Made by a program: the position numbers and the translations under genes. The notes beneath the pieces were generated by a model that was not told the origin of the DNA, did not search any database, and worked only from the letters and a program-made list of their open reading frames with translations. A DNA stretch of 64,000 nucleotides from Paraburkholderia sp. IMGN_8. Its GTDB lineage: Bacteria; Pseudomonadota; Gammaproteobacteria; Burkholderiales; Burkholderiaceae. This document shows, one piece after another, positions 37,193-47,046 of the stretch. Within the stretch, counting starts at the first letter, position 1. Every line of letters starts with the position of its first letter. The stretch covers positions 2,976,001 through 3,040,000 of the forward strand of contig NZ_CP150900.1 in assembly GCF_038050405.1 (NCBI RefSeq), read 5' to 3'.

Positions 37193-38881
37193 TCAACGGC
37201 CCAGCATCGGCAGATTCAGGCCTGCCTCGCGCGCCGTTTCCTGCGCGAGTTCATAGCCCGCATCCGCGTGACGCATCACGCCGGTGGCCGGATCGTTGAA
37301 CAGCACGCGGCCGAGGCGCCTGGCTGCCGCATCGGTGCCGTCCGCGACGATCACCACACCCGAGTGCTGGCTGAAGCCCATGCCGACGCCACCGCCATGA
37401 TGCAGCGAGACCCACGATGCGCCGCCTGCCGTGTTCAGCAATGCGTTGAGCAACGGCCAGTCGCTGACCGCATCCGAGCCGTCCTTCATCGATTCGGTTT
37501 CGCGATTCGGGCTCGCCACCGAACCGGTGTCGAGGTGATCGCGGCCGATCACGATCGGCGCCTTCAGCTCGCCGTTCCTGACCATTTCGTTGAACGCCTG
37601 GCCCAGACGATAACGATCCTTCACGCCGACCCAGCAGATCCGCGCCGGCAGGCCCTGGAACGCGATACGTTCGCGCGCCATGTCGAGCCAGTTGTGCAGA
37701 TGCGGATCGTCGGGGATCAGTTCCTTGACCTTCGCATCGGTCTTATAGATGTCTTCCGGATCGCCCGACAGCGCGACCCAGCGGAACGGGCCCTTGCCTT
37801 CGCAAAACAACGGGCGGATATACGCCGGCACGAAGCCCGGGAAATCGAACGCATTTTCGACGCCCATTTCCAGCGCCATCTGACGGATGTTGTTGCCGTA
37901 GTCGAGCGTGGCCGCGCCGCGTTCCTGCAGCGTCAGCATCGCCTGCACCTGCCTGGCCATCGATTGCTTGGCGGGCAGCACGATGCTGTCCGGCACCGTC
38001 TTCTGACGCTCGCGCCAGTCTTCGACATTCCAGCCTTGCGGCAGGTAGCCGTGGATCGGATCGTGCGCGCTCGTCTGGTCGGTCACGCAATCCGGCGTGA
38101 TGCCGCGCGCCACGCATTCCGCGAACACGTCAGCGGCATTGCCGAGCAGACCGATCGACACCGGCTTGCCCGCCTTCTTCGCTTCTTCGAGCATCGCGAG
38201 CGCTTCGTCGAGCGTCGCCGCTTTCTTGTCGACGTAACGCGTCTTCAGACGGAAGTCGATGCGCGTCTCGTCGCATTCGACGGCGATCATCGAGAAGCCC
38301 GCCATCGTCGCCGCGAGCGGCTGCGCGCCGCCCATGCCGCCGAGACCGCCCGTCAGAATCCAGCGGCCCGACGGGTCGCCGTTGAAATGCTGGTTCGCCA
38401 CCGAGAAGAACGTCTCGTAGGTGCCCTGCACGATGCCCTGGCTGCCGATGTAGATCCAGCTGCCGGCGGTCATCTGGCCGTACATCATCAAACCCTTGCG
38501 ATCGAGTTCGTGGAAGTGTTCCCACGTCGCCCAATGCGGCACCAGATTCGAATTCGCCAGCAGCACGCGCGGCGCGTCCGCGTGAGTGCGGAACACGCCG
38601 ACCGGCTTACCCGATTGAATCAGCAGCGTCTCGTCTTCGTTCAGGTCCTTCAGCGATGTCAGGATCTGATCGAAACAGTCCCAGTTACGCGCGGCACGGC
38701 CGATGCCGCCGTACACGACCAGCGCATGCGGATGCTCGGCGACTTCCGGGTCCAGATTGTTCTGGATCATCCGGTACGCGGCTTCCGCAATCCAGGTCTT
38801 GCAGGTCTTTTCCGCACCGCGCGGTGCGCGGATCGTGCGGGTTGGGTCCAGACGCGGATCGATATGTTTCGGGTTATTCAT
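37193..38881 (-). CDS. hutU: Urocanate hydratase
   Basis: 562 residues. Hydrates urocanate to imidazolonepropionate using tightly bound NAD+. Typical segments: [39 protein letters not shown] (nucleotide binding), [20 protein letters not shown] and [15 protein letters not shown] with the active-site cysteine. Length and start agree with other proteobacterial HutU. Follows hutC by 42 bp. Confidence 0.96.
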   Translation of the reverse strand: MNNPKHIDPRLDPTRTIRAPRGAEKTCKTWIAEAAYRMIQNNLDPEVAEHPHALVVYGGIGRAARNWDCFDQILTSLKDLNEDETLLIQSGKPVGVFRTHADAPRVLLANSNLVPHWATWEHFHELDRKGLMMYGQMTAGSWIYIGSQGIVQGTYETFFSVANQHFNGDPSGRWILTGGLGGMGGAQPLAATMAGFSMIAVECDETRIDFRLKTRYVDKKAATLDEALAMLEEAKKAGKPVSIGLLGNAADVFAECVARGITPDCVTDQTSAHDPIHGYLPQGWNVEDWRERQKTVPDSIVLPAKQSMARQVQAMLTLQERGAATLDYGNNIRQMALEMGVENAFDFPGFVPAYIRPLFCEGKGPFRWVALSGDPEDIYKTDAKVKELIPDDPHLHNWLDMARERIAFQGLPARICWVGVKDRYRLGQAFNEMVRNGELKAPIVIGRDHLDTGSVASPNRETESMKDGSDAVSDWPLLNALLNTAGGASWVSLHHGGGVGMGFSQHSGVVIVADGTDAAARRLGRVLFNDPATGVMRHADAGYELAQETAREAGLNLPMLGR

Positions 38882-38923
38882 GGTGGCCCTCGGAATGTTT
38901 GACGATGTTCGGAAAATGGCGAA

Positions 38924-39619
38924 TCAGAAATGTCCGGTGAAACGATAGCGGCTGCCGGGATGCCAGAGATTGGCAACGGAAGCGACCTGGCTTTGCGACC
39001 ACGTGCGCCGATGCAGCACGAGGCATGGTTCGAGCTCATCCATGGTCAGCAACTGCCGCGTATCAGCGTCCGCGGCCAACGCTTCGATGCGGTATTCGAC
39101 ACGCTGCAGCGGCGCGACGCGCACCAGATACTGGTTCGGCGTCGTGTTGGTGAAGTCCTGCAGCGCATACTCGGGCGCGACCGCCGGATTGACCCAGCGC
39201 TCTTCGAGCTGCACCGGCTCGTCGTTTTCGAAATGCAGCACGCGCGAATGAAACACCGGGCTGCCCGCGCTCACCTGCATTTCCTCGGCGAGCGCTTCGT
39301 CGGCGATGCTCGCGCCGATGTGCAGCACGTTCGCCTGATAACGATGACCGCGCGCGACGATTTCGTCGGAGATGCTGCGGATCGCCACCAGCGTCGATTC
39401 GTACTTGGGGCGGGCCACGAAAGTGCCCGAACCCTGCACACGCGTAAGGACCTGCTCCGAGGTCAACTCGCGCAACGCGCGGTTGACCGTCATGCGCGCG
39501 ACGTTGAATTCGCGCGCGAGCTCGTTTTCGGAGGGCACCTGGTCGCCTTCAGCCCATTCGCCCGCATGGATGCGGCCGAGGATGAAGTCCTTGATGCCCT
39601 GATAGGCCGGTGCGTTCAT
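38924..39619 (-). CDS. hutC: Histidine utilisation repressor, GntR/HutC family
   Basis: 231 residues: GntR winged helix at the N-terminus (VPSENELAREFNVARMTVNRALRELTSEQVLTR) and a UTRA effector domain (about 85-225). HutC represses hut genes and is released by urocanate. It is embedded between hutH and hutU, and HutC-type palindromes occur upstream of hutH, consistent with autoregulated control of the whole operon. Confidence 0.94.
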   Translation of the reverse strand: MNAPAYQGIKDFILGRIHAGEWAEGDQVPSENELAREFNVARMTVNRALRELTSEQVLTRVQGSGTFVARPKYESTLVAIRSISDEIVARGHRYQANVLHIGASIADEALAEEMQVSAGSPVFHSRVLHFENDEPVQLEERWVNPAVAPEYALQDFTNTTPNQYLVRVAPLQRVEYRIEALAADADTRQLLTMDELEPCLVLHRRTWSQSQVASVANLWHPGSRYRFTGHF

Positions 39620-39650
39620 TGGCTTGCTCTGCCTGACTGTCTGCTTCTGC

Positions 39651-41174
39651 TTATTGTTCGGAGGCGAACGAGAACGGGCTGTGTCGGGCGATCGTGCCGG
39701 ATTGCACGAGACGCGTCACGGCCGCGATATCCGGCGCGAAGTAGTGATCGAGTTCGTAATGCGCGACATCCTTGCGCACCGTGTCCATCACCTTCTGCAG
39801 GCTCGGGCTGGTCTTGTGCGGCGCGCGCAGATCGACGCCTTGCGCGGCGGCGAGCAACTCGATCGACAGAATGTTCGCGGTGTTCTCGGCGATGTCGCCG
39901 AGCTTGCGCGCGGCGAAGGTCGCCATCGACACGTGATCTTCCTGGTTCGCCGAAGTGGGCAGCGAATCGACCGATGCCGGATGCGCGAGCGTCTTGTTCT
40001 CCGACGCGAGCGCCGCAGCCGTCACGTGAGCGATCATGAAGCCCGAATTCACACCGCCGTCGCGCACGAGGAACGGCGGCAGGCCCGACAGCGTCGCGTC
40101 GATCAGCAGCGCGATGCGGCGTTCGGCCAGCGCGCCGATTTCAGCGGCGGCGAGCGCGAGATTGTCGGCAGCGAACGCGACCGGTTCCGCGTGGAAGTTA
40201 CCGCCCGACAGCACTTCGCCGGTGTCCGGGAAAATCAGCGGGTTGTCGGAGACGGCGTTCGCTTCGATCAGCAGCACGTCGGCGGCATGCCGCATCTGGT
40301 CCAGACATGCGCCCATGACTTGCGGCTGGCAGCGCAGGCTGTACGGGTCCTGCACCTTATCGCAATCGGCGTGCGAGACGTTGATCCCAGAACCTTCCAG
40401 CAGCGAACGGTAGGCGGTTGCCGCTTCGATCTGACCTTGATGACCGCGCAATTCGTGGATGCGCGCGTCGAACGGCTTGACCGAACCCGCTGCTGCGTCC
40501 ACCGACAAGGCGCCCGCGACCAGCGCGGTGCGGTACAGGTCTTCGATTGCGAACATGTTGTACAGCGCGAGCGCGGTCGATGCCTGCGTGCCGTTCAGCA
40601 GCGCAAGACCTTCCTTCGCTTGCAAGGTGAGCGGCTTCAGGCCGACAAGGGCGAGACCCTCGGTAGCCGGCATGCGCTCGCCCTTCGCGAACACTTCGCC
40701 GACGCCGAGCAACACTGCCGACATATGCGCGAGCGGCGCGAGGTCGCCCGATGCGCCGACCGAACCCTTGACCGGAATCACCGGCAGCACGTCGGCGTTG
40801 TACAGCGTAATCAGCGCTTCCATCACTTCGCGGCGGATGCCCGAGTGCCCGCGGCCGAGGCTCGACAGCTTCAGCGCGATCAACAGACGCACAACCGGAC
40901 GCGACATCGGCTCACCCACGCCGACCGCGTGCGACAGTACCAGATTGCGTTGCAGCAGTTCGAGCTGGTCGCGCGGAATGTGCGTGCTGGCGAGGCGCCC
41001 GAAACCCGTGTTGATGCCATACGCCGGCTCGCCCTTAGCGGCGATGTCGGCAACGGCCTTGGCGCAGGCGTCGATAGCGGCATGGCTGGCGGGATCGAGT
41101 TGCAGCGCGACGTGTTCGCGTGCGATCTCGCGCAGTTGCGGGAGGGTCAGGTAGCCGGGCTTCAGAATGATCAT
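39651..41174 (-). CDS. hutH: Histidine ammonia-lyase
   Basis: 507 residues. Removes ammonia from histidine to give urocanate. The self-formed MIO cofactor triad is A141-S142-G143 in [15 protein letters not shown]. Conserved [10 protein letters not shown] and [15 protein letters not shown] are present. First gene of the operon; the promoter lies within 41175-41454 together with HutC-like operators. Confidence 0.97.
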   Translation of the reverse strand: MIILKPGYLTLPQLREIAREHVALQLDPASHAAIDACAKAVADIAAKGEPAYGINTGFGRLASTHIPRDQLELLQRNLVLSHAVGVGEPMSRPVVRLLIALKLSSLGRGHSGIRREVMEALITLYNADVLPVIPVKGSVGASGDLAPLAHMSAVLLGVGEVFAKGERMPATEGLALVGLKPLTLQAKEGLALLNGTQASTALALYNMFAIEDLYRTALVAGALSVDAAAGSVKPFDARIHELRGHQGQIEAATAYRSLLEGSGINVSHADCDKVQDPYSLRCQPQVMGACLDQMRHAADVLLIEANAVSDNPLIFPDTGEVLSGGNFHAEPVAFAADNLALAAAEIGALAERRIALLIDATLSGLPPFLVRDGGVNSGFMIAHVTAAALASENKTLAHPASVDSLPTSANQEDHVSMATFAARKLGDIAENTANILSIELLAAAQGVDLRAPHKTSPSLQKVMDTVRKDVAHYELDHYFAPDIAAVTRLVQSGTIARHSPFSFASEQ

Positions 41175-41186
41175 GGTTTTGTGTCC

Positions 41187-41196
41187 TGTCTATACA
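41187..41196. promoter_or_regulatory. HutC-like operator, site 1
   Basis: TGTCTATACA, a near-palindrome of the GntR/HutC type (known HutC sites have a TGTATATACA-like core), 13 bases upstream of the hutH start, where repressor binding would block transcription or translation start. Identical to site 3. Confidence 0.65.
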
Positions 41197-41223
41197 ATTT
41201 GAGAGAAGTCTAGCGTCGCCGTC

Positions 41224-41235
41224 TTGTATATACAA
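41224..41235. promoter_or_regulatory. HutC-like operator, site 2
   Basis: Perfect 12-bp palindrome TTGTATATACAA, 50 bases upstream of hutH. Best match in the window to the HutC operator known from Pseudomonas. Confidence 0.75.
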
Positions 41236-41366
41236 CTTGTTTTTGCAGGTTTCGGCCCAGGGGTTTCCATTAGGGCGGGATGCTTGCGTAGTATGTATAT
41301 CGCTTACGCCGGGACCTCGCGTATCGGGGGCACACGGCACGGCACTCGATCCTCACGGCCGTCAAC

Positions 41367-41378
41367 TTGTCTATACAC
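41367..41378. promoter_or_regulatory. HutC-like operator, site 3
   Basis: TTGTCTATACAC contains the same 10-mer TGTCTATACA as site 1, 193 bases upstream of hutH. Distant spacing would allow looping with sites 1 and 2. Confidence 0.55.
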
Positions 41379-41454
41379 GTTACACGTTCAAAATATCCCT
41401 CGGCAAGCGAACAAAAAAGCGGACAAAAAGATTTCGCGCGCCTGGCGCGGCCCG

Positions 41455-42351
41455 CTAAAGCCTCACCCGCGCCGCCATAAAGTCCAGAAAACACTGCACC
41501 CGTCCCGCCAGCGACGCGCTCTGGTAATACACTGCGCTCACCGGCTGCCGCTCGTCCAGCAGCACGCTTTCGAGAATCGGCACCAGCCGTTCTTCGCGTA
41601 CATCGGCGGTGGTCATGAAGTCGGCCAGGCACGCAATGCCCCACCCCGACAAGGCCAACTGCCGCAGCGTTTCGCCGCTCGACGCGGTGATCGACGGCTC
41701 GATCTTCAGCGACCCGGCGCGACCCTTTCCGCCCTCCCGCAACGGCCAGCGGTTCAGATGCTCCGGCGCGGTGAAGCCGATCAGCCGATGCGAGTGCAAC
41801 GCATCCACTGAGCGCGGTTCGCCATATTCGGCCAGATACGCCGGACTCGCGAGCACCCTCAGCTTGCTGCTGCCCAAGGCCCGCGCATGCAAGGTCGAAT
41901 CCTGCAACGCGCCGATCCGGATCGCGATATCCACCTTCTGTTCGAGCAGATCGACAATCCGCTCGTTGCTGGTCAACTCCAGACGGATCTCCGGATACAG
42001 CGCCGAAAACGCCTTCATATACGGCGCGATGCAATGGAGCATGAACGGCGACGCCGCGTCCACGCGCAAACGTCCCGAGGGACGCTCGCGTCCGCGTGTG
42101 ACGGACTCCTCGGCCTCTTCCATCGCCTCGAGAATGGCCCGGGCGCGCTGCAGGAAGGCTTCGCCCTCTTCGGTCAACTGCAAACGGCGCGTCGTACGCC
42201 GCACCAGCGCGGTGTCGAGTTTCTTTTCGAGGCGCGTCAGGGCGCGGCTCACGCCGGATACCGTCTGCTGCAATTTCTCCGCAGCCGCGGTAATCGAGCC
42301 GCTGTCGATCACCGTCACCAACACCAATAACTCGTCTGTTGAAGTTTTCAT
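41455..42351 (-). CDS. LysR-family transcriptional regulator
   Basis: 298 residues. N-terminal winged helix (ELLVLVTVIDSGSITAAAEK, SGVSRALTRLEKKL) and a C-terminal effector domain of the CrgA/DmlR-like subgroup (LRVDAASPFMLHCIAPYM). Start ATG 42349-42351; a TTG at 42363 is an alternative. Divergent from the SDR gene at 42459, which it probably controls through inverted repeats at 42355-42378. Confidence 0.9.
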   Translation of the reverse strand: MKTSTDELLVLVTVIDSGSITAAAEKLQQTVSGVSRALTRLEKKLDTALVRRTTRRLQLTEEGEAFLQRARAILEAMEEAEESVTRGRERPSGRLRVDAASPFMLHCIAPYMKAFSALYPEIRLELTSNERIVDLLEQKVDIAIRIGALQDSTLHARALGSSKLRVLASPAYLAEYGEPRSVDALHSHRLIGFTAPEHLNRWPLREGGKGRAGSLKIEPSITASSGETLRQLALSGWGIACLADFMTTADVREERLVPILESVLLDERQPVSAVYYQSASLAGRVQCFLDFMAARVRL

Positions 42352-42354
42352 TGT

Positions 42355-42378
42355 TGATTTCAAATCAAGATTGATTTG
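42355..42378. promoter_or_regulatory. LysR-type operator between divergent genes
   Basis: Two overlapping perfect inverted repeats: TGATTT-C-AAATCA (42355-42367) and CAAATCAA-GA-TTGATTTG (42361-42378). They lie immediately upstream of the LysR start and about 80 bases before the SDR start, the usual place for an autoregulated LysR site. Confidence 0.7.
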
Positions 42379-42458
42379 AGACTAACACGCTTTTTGCGAG
42401 AATCAAGACGATAGATACTGCGCTCCTGTCATCGTGTTTCCACTCGCAGGAGAACGTC

Positions 42459-43409
42459 TTGAAGATTTTCATCACAGGTGCAAGCGGCTTTATCGGCGGT
42501 TCCATCGCGGCTCATCTGGTGCGCGCCGGCCATCACGTGCGCGGTTTGATCCGTAAGCCCGAACACGCCGCCGAACTGCATCGCCTCGGCATCGAACCCG
42601 TGATCGGCACGCTCGACGACCGCGCGCTGCTGATTAGCGAAGCGCACGCGGCGGACGCCGTCATCAATGCCGCGAGCAGCGACCACGAAGGCGCCGTCAA
42701 AGCGCTGATCGAGGGCCTTAACGGCTCGGGCAAGCCGTTTCTGCATACGAGCGGCTCGAGCATCGTCGGCGATGCGTCGGGCGGCGAAGCGGGCGGAGCG
42801 CGCATCTATCACGAAGACACCCTGCCCGAGCCGACCGCGGATAAAGCGGCACGCGTCGCGATCGATCAGCTCGTACTCAATGCGGCGCAACAGAACATCC
42901 GCTCGGCCGTGCTGTGCAACACGCTGATCTACGGACACGGTGCGGTGGCCGGCAGCGCCAGCGTGCAGTTGCCGCGGCTCGTGCGCCAGGCGCAGAAGAG
43001 CGGCGTCGTGCGGCACGTGGGCAGCGGCGGCAACATCTGGTCGAACGTGCATATCGACGACGTCGCCGAACTCTATCGCCTCGCGTTGGAAAACACGCCG
43101 GCGGGCACGTTCTACTTCGTCGAAAGCGGAGAGGCGTCGTTCCGCGACATGAGCGCCGCGATCGCCCGCGTGCTGAAGCTGGGCGCGCCGCAAGACTGGC
43201 CGCTGGAAGAAGCGCAGAAGGAATGGGGCTATGAAATGGCGTCGTACGGACTCGGTTCGAACAGCCGGGTGCGCGGTGAGCGCGCGCGCAAACTGCTTGG
43301 CTGGCAGCCGAGGCGTACGTCCGTGATCGACTGGATCGAGCACGACATGATGTCCCCCAAGGGGACTTCCTTCGGGGCGCCCCCCAAGGGGACTTCCTTC
43401 GGGGCGTAA
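42459..43409 (+). CDS. NAD(P)-dependent epimerase/dehydratase-family (extended SDR) protein
   Basis: 316 residues. Rossmann motif at the N-terminus (FITGASGFIGGSIAAHLVRAG), later NVHIDDVAELYRLALE. The usual YxxxK is not obvious, so it may be an atypical SDR. The start is TTG (42459-42461) behind AGGAGA with 5-base spacing. The C-terminus ends in a double PKGTSFGA octapeptide encoded by a 27-bp tandem repeat, which looks like an added sequence rather than family sequence. Regulated, probably, by the divergent LysR protein. Confidence 0.85.
   Translation: MKIFITGASGFIGGSIAAHLVRAGHHVRGLIRKPEHAAELHRLGIEPVIGTLDDRALLISEAHAADAVINAASSDHEGAVKALIEGLNGSGKPFLHTSGSSIVGDASGGEAGGARIYHEDTLPEPTADKAARVAIDQLVLNAAQQNIRSAVLCNTLIYGHGAVAGSASVQLPRLVRQAQKSGVVRHVGSGGNIWSNVHIDDVAELYRLALENTPAGTFYFVESGEASFRDMSAAIARVLKLGAPQDWPLEEAQKEWGYEMASYGLGSNSRVRGERARKLLGWQPRRTSVIDWIEHDMMSPKGTSFGAPPKGTSFGA
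43354..43406 (+). repeat. 27-bp period tandem repeat forming the C-terminal codons of the SDR gene
   Basis: Two copies of a 26-bp unit beginning CCCCCAAGGGGACTTCC, one base apart, immediately before the TAA. Period 27 keeps the frame and yields PKGTSFGAPPKGTSFGA. I recall comparable PKGTSFGA or PKEVPLG tails (the other strand) in many Burkholderia proteins, so the unit is probably a dispersed short repeat. Confidence 0.85.
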
Positions 43410-43518
43410 GCTGTGTAAGCGTCGACGTTGCGAATTCGTAAGCCCAGCTCGATAGAATCGCGCCCACATAATGGTGCGATTCGATCATCCGGGTCGCGCG
43501 CGAGCCCGGATTTGATCG

Positions 43519-43701
43519 ATGAACTTGGCGCTGAACCTCGACTGGCTAACCAACCTGCTGGCGATTCTTTTCGTTGTGGCGTGCCTGTACGATGCTCGCT
43601 ACGACGAATACGGCACGCTGACACTGTCGGCGGCCGCGATGGGGCTCGCGGTGATGGCGATCGAAATCTTCCTCAAGCCCGCGTTCGACATGGCACTGTG
43701 A
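43519..43701 (+). CDS. Small membrane protein, 60 residues
   Basis: Two hydrophobic helices (about 8-24, LTNLLAILFVVACLYDA, and 33-53, LTLSAAAMGLAVMAIEIFL) separated by a charged turn DARYDEYG. The composition is credible for a small inner-membrane protein and the frame ends before the convergent permease gene, but no strong ribosome-binding site is present. No family recognised. Confidence 0.5.
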   Translation: MNLALNLDWLTNLLAILFVVACLYDARYDEYGTLTLSAAAMGLAVMAIEIFLKPAFDMAL

Positions 43702-43752
43702 GGAGGACGCTGCGCCGTACAGTGTCATGCGTGCCGGCTTGCAGCGCTCTCG

Positions 43753-45108
43753 TCAAACCGCGACTTCCGGCGGCGCGCGGCGGAAACCGCGCGTGATCCA
43801 GCCGAGATAGCACAGCCCCGCCACGAACCACACCGCACCGAGCACCAGCGCGGTTTTCTCCAGGCTCACGAGCAGCCACACATCGGCAATTGCGCCAGCC
43901 AACGGAAACAGCAGGCCGCCGATCACGCCCATTGCATTGGCGCCGCCCTTCGCATTGAAGAACTGGCGGATCACGCACAGATTGACCGCAGTGAACGCGA
44001 GGAACGCTCCGAAGTTGATGAACGAGGTCGATGTCGCCACATCGAGCTTCAACGCAATCAGACCGATTGCGCCGGCAAGCGAGATGTTCAATGCCGGCGT
44101 CTTGAACTTCGGATGCACGAAACCGAAGATGCGCCTGGGCAGCACTTCGTCGCGCCCCATCGCATATAGCAGACGCCCCACGCTCGCCTGCGCCGAGATG
44201 CCGGAAGCAAATTGCGCGAGGATCAAGCCCGCCAGAAACACCGTCACGAAGATATCGCCGCCCACTTTGCGCGCGACTTCGAAGGCGGCCGAATCGGGAT
44301 CCTTGAACACTGCGCCCGGATGCGCGAGTTGCACCGTGTACGCGGCGATCACGAAGATCGCGCCGCCTATCAGCGCGATCAGCACGATCGCGCGCGGCAT
44401 CGTCTTCTCAGGCGCGATGGTTTCTTCGGTCAGCGTCGAGACCGCGTCGAAACCGAGGTACGAATAGGCAGCAATCGCGGCGCCGGCCATCGTCGCCGAG
44501 AACGGCACGTGCGGCTTGAAGAACGGCTCAGCCGAAATCAGACCGCCGGGGCCGACGGCTGCCGTCACATAGTGGCAGCACAGCACAACGAACAATGCGA
44601 CGATCGCCAGTTGCACCACCATCAGCACGATGTTGAAGCGGTTCGCGAGCTCGATGCCGAGAATGTTCAACGCACTCGTCAACACGATAAACGCGACGAT
44701 CCAGATCCAGCTCGGAATGTGCGGAAACGCGGCGCTCAGGTACGAGGCGCCGATCAGCCAGATCACCATCGGCAGGAAGAAGTAATCGAGCAAGGTGGCC
44801 CAGCCGATCATGAAGCCCAGATGCGGATTGAAGGTTTTGCGCGTGTACGTATACGCCGAGCCGGCTACGGGGAACAGCCGCGCGAGTTTGCCGTAACTGA
44901 GCGCGGTGAACACGATCGCGATCAACGCGATCAGATACGCGAGCGCGGCGGTGTCGTTGCTGGCGCTCGCGAGCACGCCATAGGTGCCGTAGACGATCAG
45001 CGGTGCCATATAGGCAAGTCCGAACAGCAATACCGAAGGCAAGCCGAGCGTGCGCTTCAGGTGCACGGCCTGTGTGCTCGTGCGTTCGGCGGTGGATGAA
45101 GGGGTCAT
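43753..45108 (-). CDS. APC-superfamily amino-acid permease
   Basis: 451 residues, about twelve transmembrane segments. N-terminus LGLPSVLLFGLAYMAPLIVY and SLGYDAVSTLTEE-like segment (YLGFDAVSTLTEETIAPEKT) are typical of the AAT/ethanolamine-type APC transporters. RBS AGGAGACACC before ATG 45106-45108. Downstream of a nitrilase-type gene on the same strand (131 bp) with a divergent LuxR regulator: likely imports the amide or amino compound that the nitrilase hydrolyses. Substrate unknown. Confidence 0.88.
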   Translation of the reverse strand: MTPSSTAERTSTQAVHLKRTLGLPSVLLFGLAYMAPLIVYGTYGVLASASNDTAALAYLIALIAIVFTALSYGKLARLFPVAGSAYTYTRKTFNPHLGFMIGWATLLDYFFLPMVIWLIGASYLSAAFPHIPSWIWIVAFIVLTSALNILGIELANRFNIVLMVVQLAIVALFVVLCCHYVTAAVGPGGLISAEPFFKPHVPFSATMAGAAIAAYSYLGFDAVSTLTEETIAPEKTMPRAIVLIALIGGAIFVIAAYTVQLAHPGAVFKDPDSAAFEVARKVGGDIFVTVFLAGLILAQFASGISAQASVGRLLYAMGRDEVLPRRIFGFVHPKFKTPALNISLAGAIGLIALKLDVATSTSFINFGAFLAFTAVNLCVIRQFFNAKGGANAMGVIGGLLFPLAGAIADVWLLVSLEKTALVLGAVWFVAGLCYLGWITRGFRRAPPEVAV

Positions 45109-45239
45109 ACGGTGTCTCCTGAGGCGAATGGGCGAGCGGCGCCGCGAGCGGCGCCGCATGCGCCACCCGGTCGAGCTCTATTAATCAGACTTGCTGGATG
45201 CGCGTGTTGCGCGCGGAGGGTGTTTGCTCGATGCGCGCC

Positions 45240-46067
45240 TTAACGTGCGCGGATCACACGCACTCGTTCTCCACGCTCGCCTTCGACGGTTGCGAGGTCG
45301 AGCGCAATGCGCGCGTCGTGCAGATAACGGTAGTGTTCACGCGCGCCTTCGAGACGCGCCGGATCGAGCGTTGCGCACAGCACTTTCTCGCCGGCGCCCG
45401 CATCGCACACCACGTCGCCGAACGGATCGATCAACGCCGATTCGCCGGGGAACGTGAGGTCGTCATCGCCTGATCCGGTGCGATTGACGAGCGCGGCGAA
45501 CATCTGGTTCTCCATGGCCCGCGCGACAATCGCACGCCGATGCACCGGTCCGAACGGCGCCATATTGCCGTTCGTCACGATCAGCAGATCCGCGCCGAGC
45601 GATGCAACCGCGCGCGCCGTTTCGGGAAACTCGATGTCATAGCAGATCAGCATACCGACGGTCATGCCCTTGAAGCTGCACACTTCATAACGGTCGCCCG
45701 CTTCGAACACGCCGACGTCCGACGCCCACAGATGCGTCTTGCGATAACGCAGCGCAATCTCGCCGTGCTCGTCGACCAGCACCGTGGTGTTGAAAAAGCG
45801 GCTGCCGTCGCGCTCGGCGAGACCCACCGCGACCGCGACGCCCGCGTCACGCGCGGCGTTTCGCACTTTGGTCAGCGACGGCCCGTCGATCGATTCGGCG
45901 ATTTCACCGATGTTGTGCCGCGTCGGGAAACCCGACAATGTAGCCTCGGGAAATACGATCAGCTCCGTGCCGGCCGCCCGTTGCGCGATGGTGCCGAGCA
46001 CGCGCTGCAGGTTCGTGGCGACGCCGCTGTCTTCGATCGGAATCTGCGCGAGTTCGAGTTGAATCAA
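45240..46067 (-). CDS. Carbon-nitrogen hydrolase (nitrilase superfamily)
   Basis: 275 residues. Complete Glu-Lys-Cys triad: E41 (FPEATLSGF), K110 (YRKTHLW), C142 (LICYDIEFPE). These enzymes cleave non-peptide C-N bonds such as amides or carbamoyl groups in the cytoplasm. The start is TTG (46065-46067) with AGGAGA five bases before. Predicted operon with the APC permease; divergent from LuxR at 46207. Confidence 0.88.
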   Translation of the reverse strand: MIQLELAQIPIEDSGVATNLQRVLGTIAQRAAGTELIVFPEATLSGFPTRHNIGEIAESIDGPSLTKVRNAARDAGVAVAVGLAERDGSRFFNTTVLVDEHGEIALRYRKTHLWASDVGVFEAGDRYEVCSFKGMTVGMLICYDIEFPETARAVASLGADLLIVTNGNMAPFGPVHRRAIVARAMENQMFAALVNRTGSGDDDLTFPGESALIDPFGDVVCDAGAGEKVLCATLDPARLEGAREHYRYLHDARIALDLATVEGERGERVRVIRAR

Positions 46068-46169
46068 TTTTGTCTCCTGTCCTTGCCGGTCCGCTTCGCG
46101 TTAAATGGCGGCTGCTGTCAGCCGCCTGCGATCAGGTTGAGCCTATTATTACCAGACATATTTTTGTTC

Positions 46170-46190
46170 GTAATCACCCGGGTGGGTTAC
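46170..46190. promoter_or_regulatory. Imperfect palindrome upstream of the LuxR gene
   Basis: GTAA and TTAC flank a central ACCCGGGT in the 21 bases ending 17 bases before the LuxR start, inside the divergent promoter region. Size and form suit a LuxR-family dimer site controlling both directions; also a GGCGGCT/AGCCGCC hairpin at about 46107-46126. Confidence 0.45.
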
Positions 46191-46206
46191 CCTCAACGGA
46201 GCACGC

Positions 46207-47046
46207 ATGGAACTCGAATGGCGCGATCTGGCTTTTCACCGGGAGATCGGCGCGGTCATCGAAGCACTCGATAGCGCGCAATTCTGGACCCGCCTCACGC
46301 GCGCGCTCGAACGCTATGTCGCCTTCGACAACTGGGTGGCGCTGCGCTTCACGCGAGGCGCTGCGCCGCTCGTGTGCGCCGAATCGCCGACGCCGGACGG
46401 CGCGGTGGACGCAATGTTCCAGGACTATCTGGCCGCGCTTTATCAACTCGACCCGTTCTATATCGCCGCCACCGAAAAGCCCGCGTCGGGCTTCGTCACG
46501 CTCGCCGATGTCGCCCCCGACAACTTCTCGATGACCGACTATTACCAGCGCTACTTCAGGAAGAACATCGTCGGCGACGAAGTGCATTTCAACTTCATGA
46601 TCGACGCACGGCACACGCTGGCGTTCTCGTTGGGCGCGACGCAACGCTATGGCGAGCGCGATCTCGCGGTGCTCGCGCTATGCGCGCCGTGGGTGATCGC
46701 GCTGATGCGGCAACGCTTGCCGTATGAGGTGTTCGACGCTTCGGCGATGGCCCCGAGCGTGACGGTGACAGAAACAGAAACGCTCACGCGCGTCGATGCA
46801 CCCACCTATGCCGCGCGCTTCGAACAGGTGTCGTCGGCGAGCGGCCGCGCGGCGCTCACCGCCCGCGAGGTGGAAGTGGCGATGCTGACCTTGAGCGGAT
46901 TTTCGACGCGCGCGATGGCGGAAAAACTGACGATCTCGTTCGAGACGGTACGCGCTCACAAGAAACACATCTATACGAAGCTCAACGTCAATTCGCAATC
47001 GGAGCTGTTCGCGCTATTTTACGAAGCGGGACGCAAAGGCGCATGA
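46207..47046 (+). CDS. LuxR-family transcriptional regulator
   Basis: 279 residues with a GerE-type helix-turn-helix at the C-terminus (LTAREVEVAMLTLSGFSTRAMAEKL, then ISFETVRAHKKHIYTKLNVNSQSEL). The N-terminal 190 residues are not an autoinducer or receiver domain that I recognise; they may sense a small molecule. Divergent from the nitrilase-permease operon, which is its probable target. No N-terminal phosphorylation Asp pattern seen. Confidence 0.87.
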   Translation: MELEWRDLAFHREIGAVIEALDSAQFWTRLTRALERYVAFDNWVALRFTRGAAPLVCAESPTPDGAVDAMFQDYLAALYQLDPFYIAATEKPASGFVTLADVAPDNFSMTDYYQRYFRKNIVGDEVHFNFMIDARHTLAFSLGATQRYGERDLAVLALCAPWVIALMRQRLPYEVFDASAMAPSVTVTETETLTRVDAPTYAARFEQVSSASGRAALTAREVEVAMLTLSGFSTRAMAEKLTISFETVRAHKKHIYTKLNVNSQSELFALFYEAGRKGA

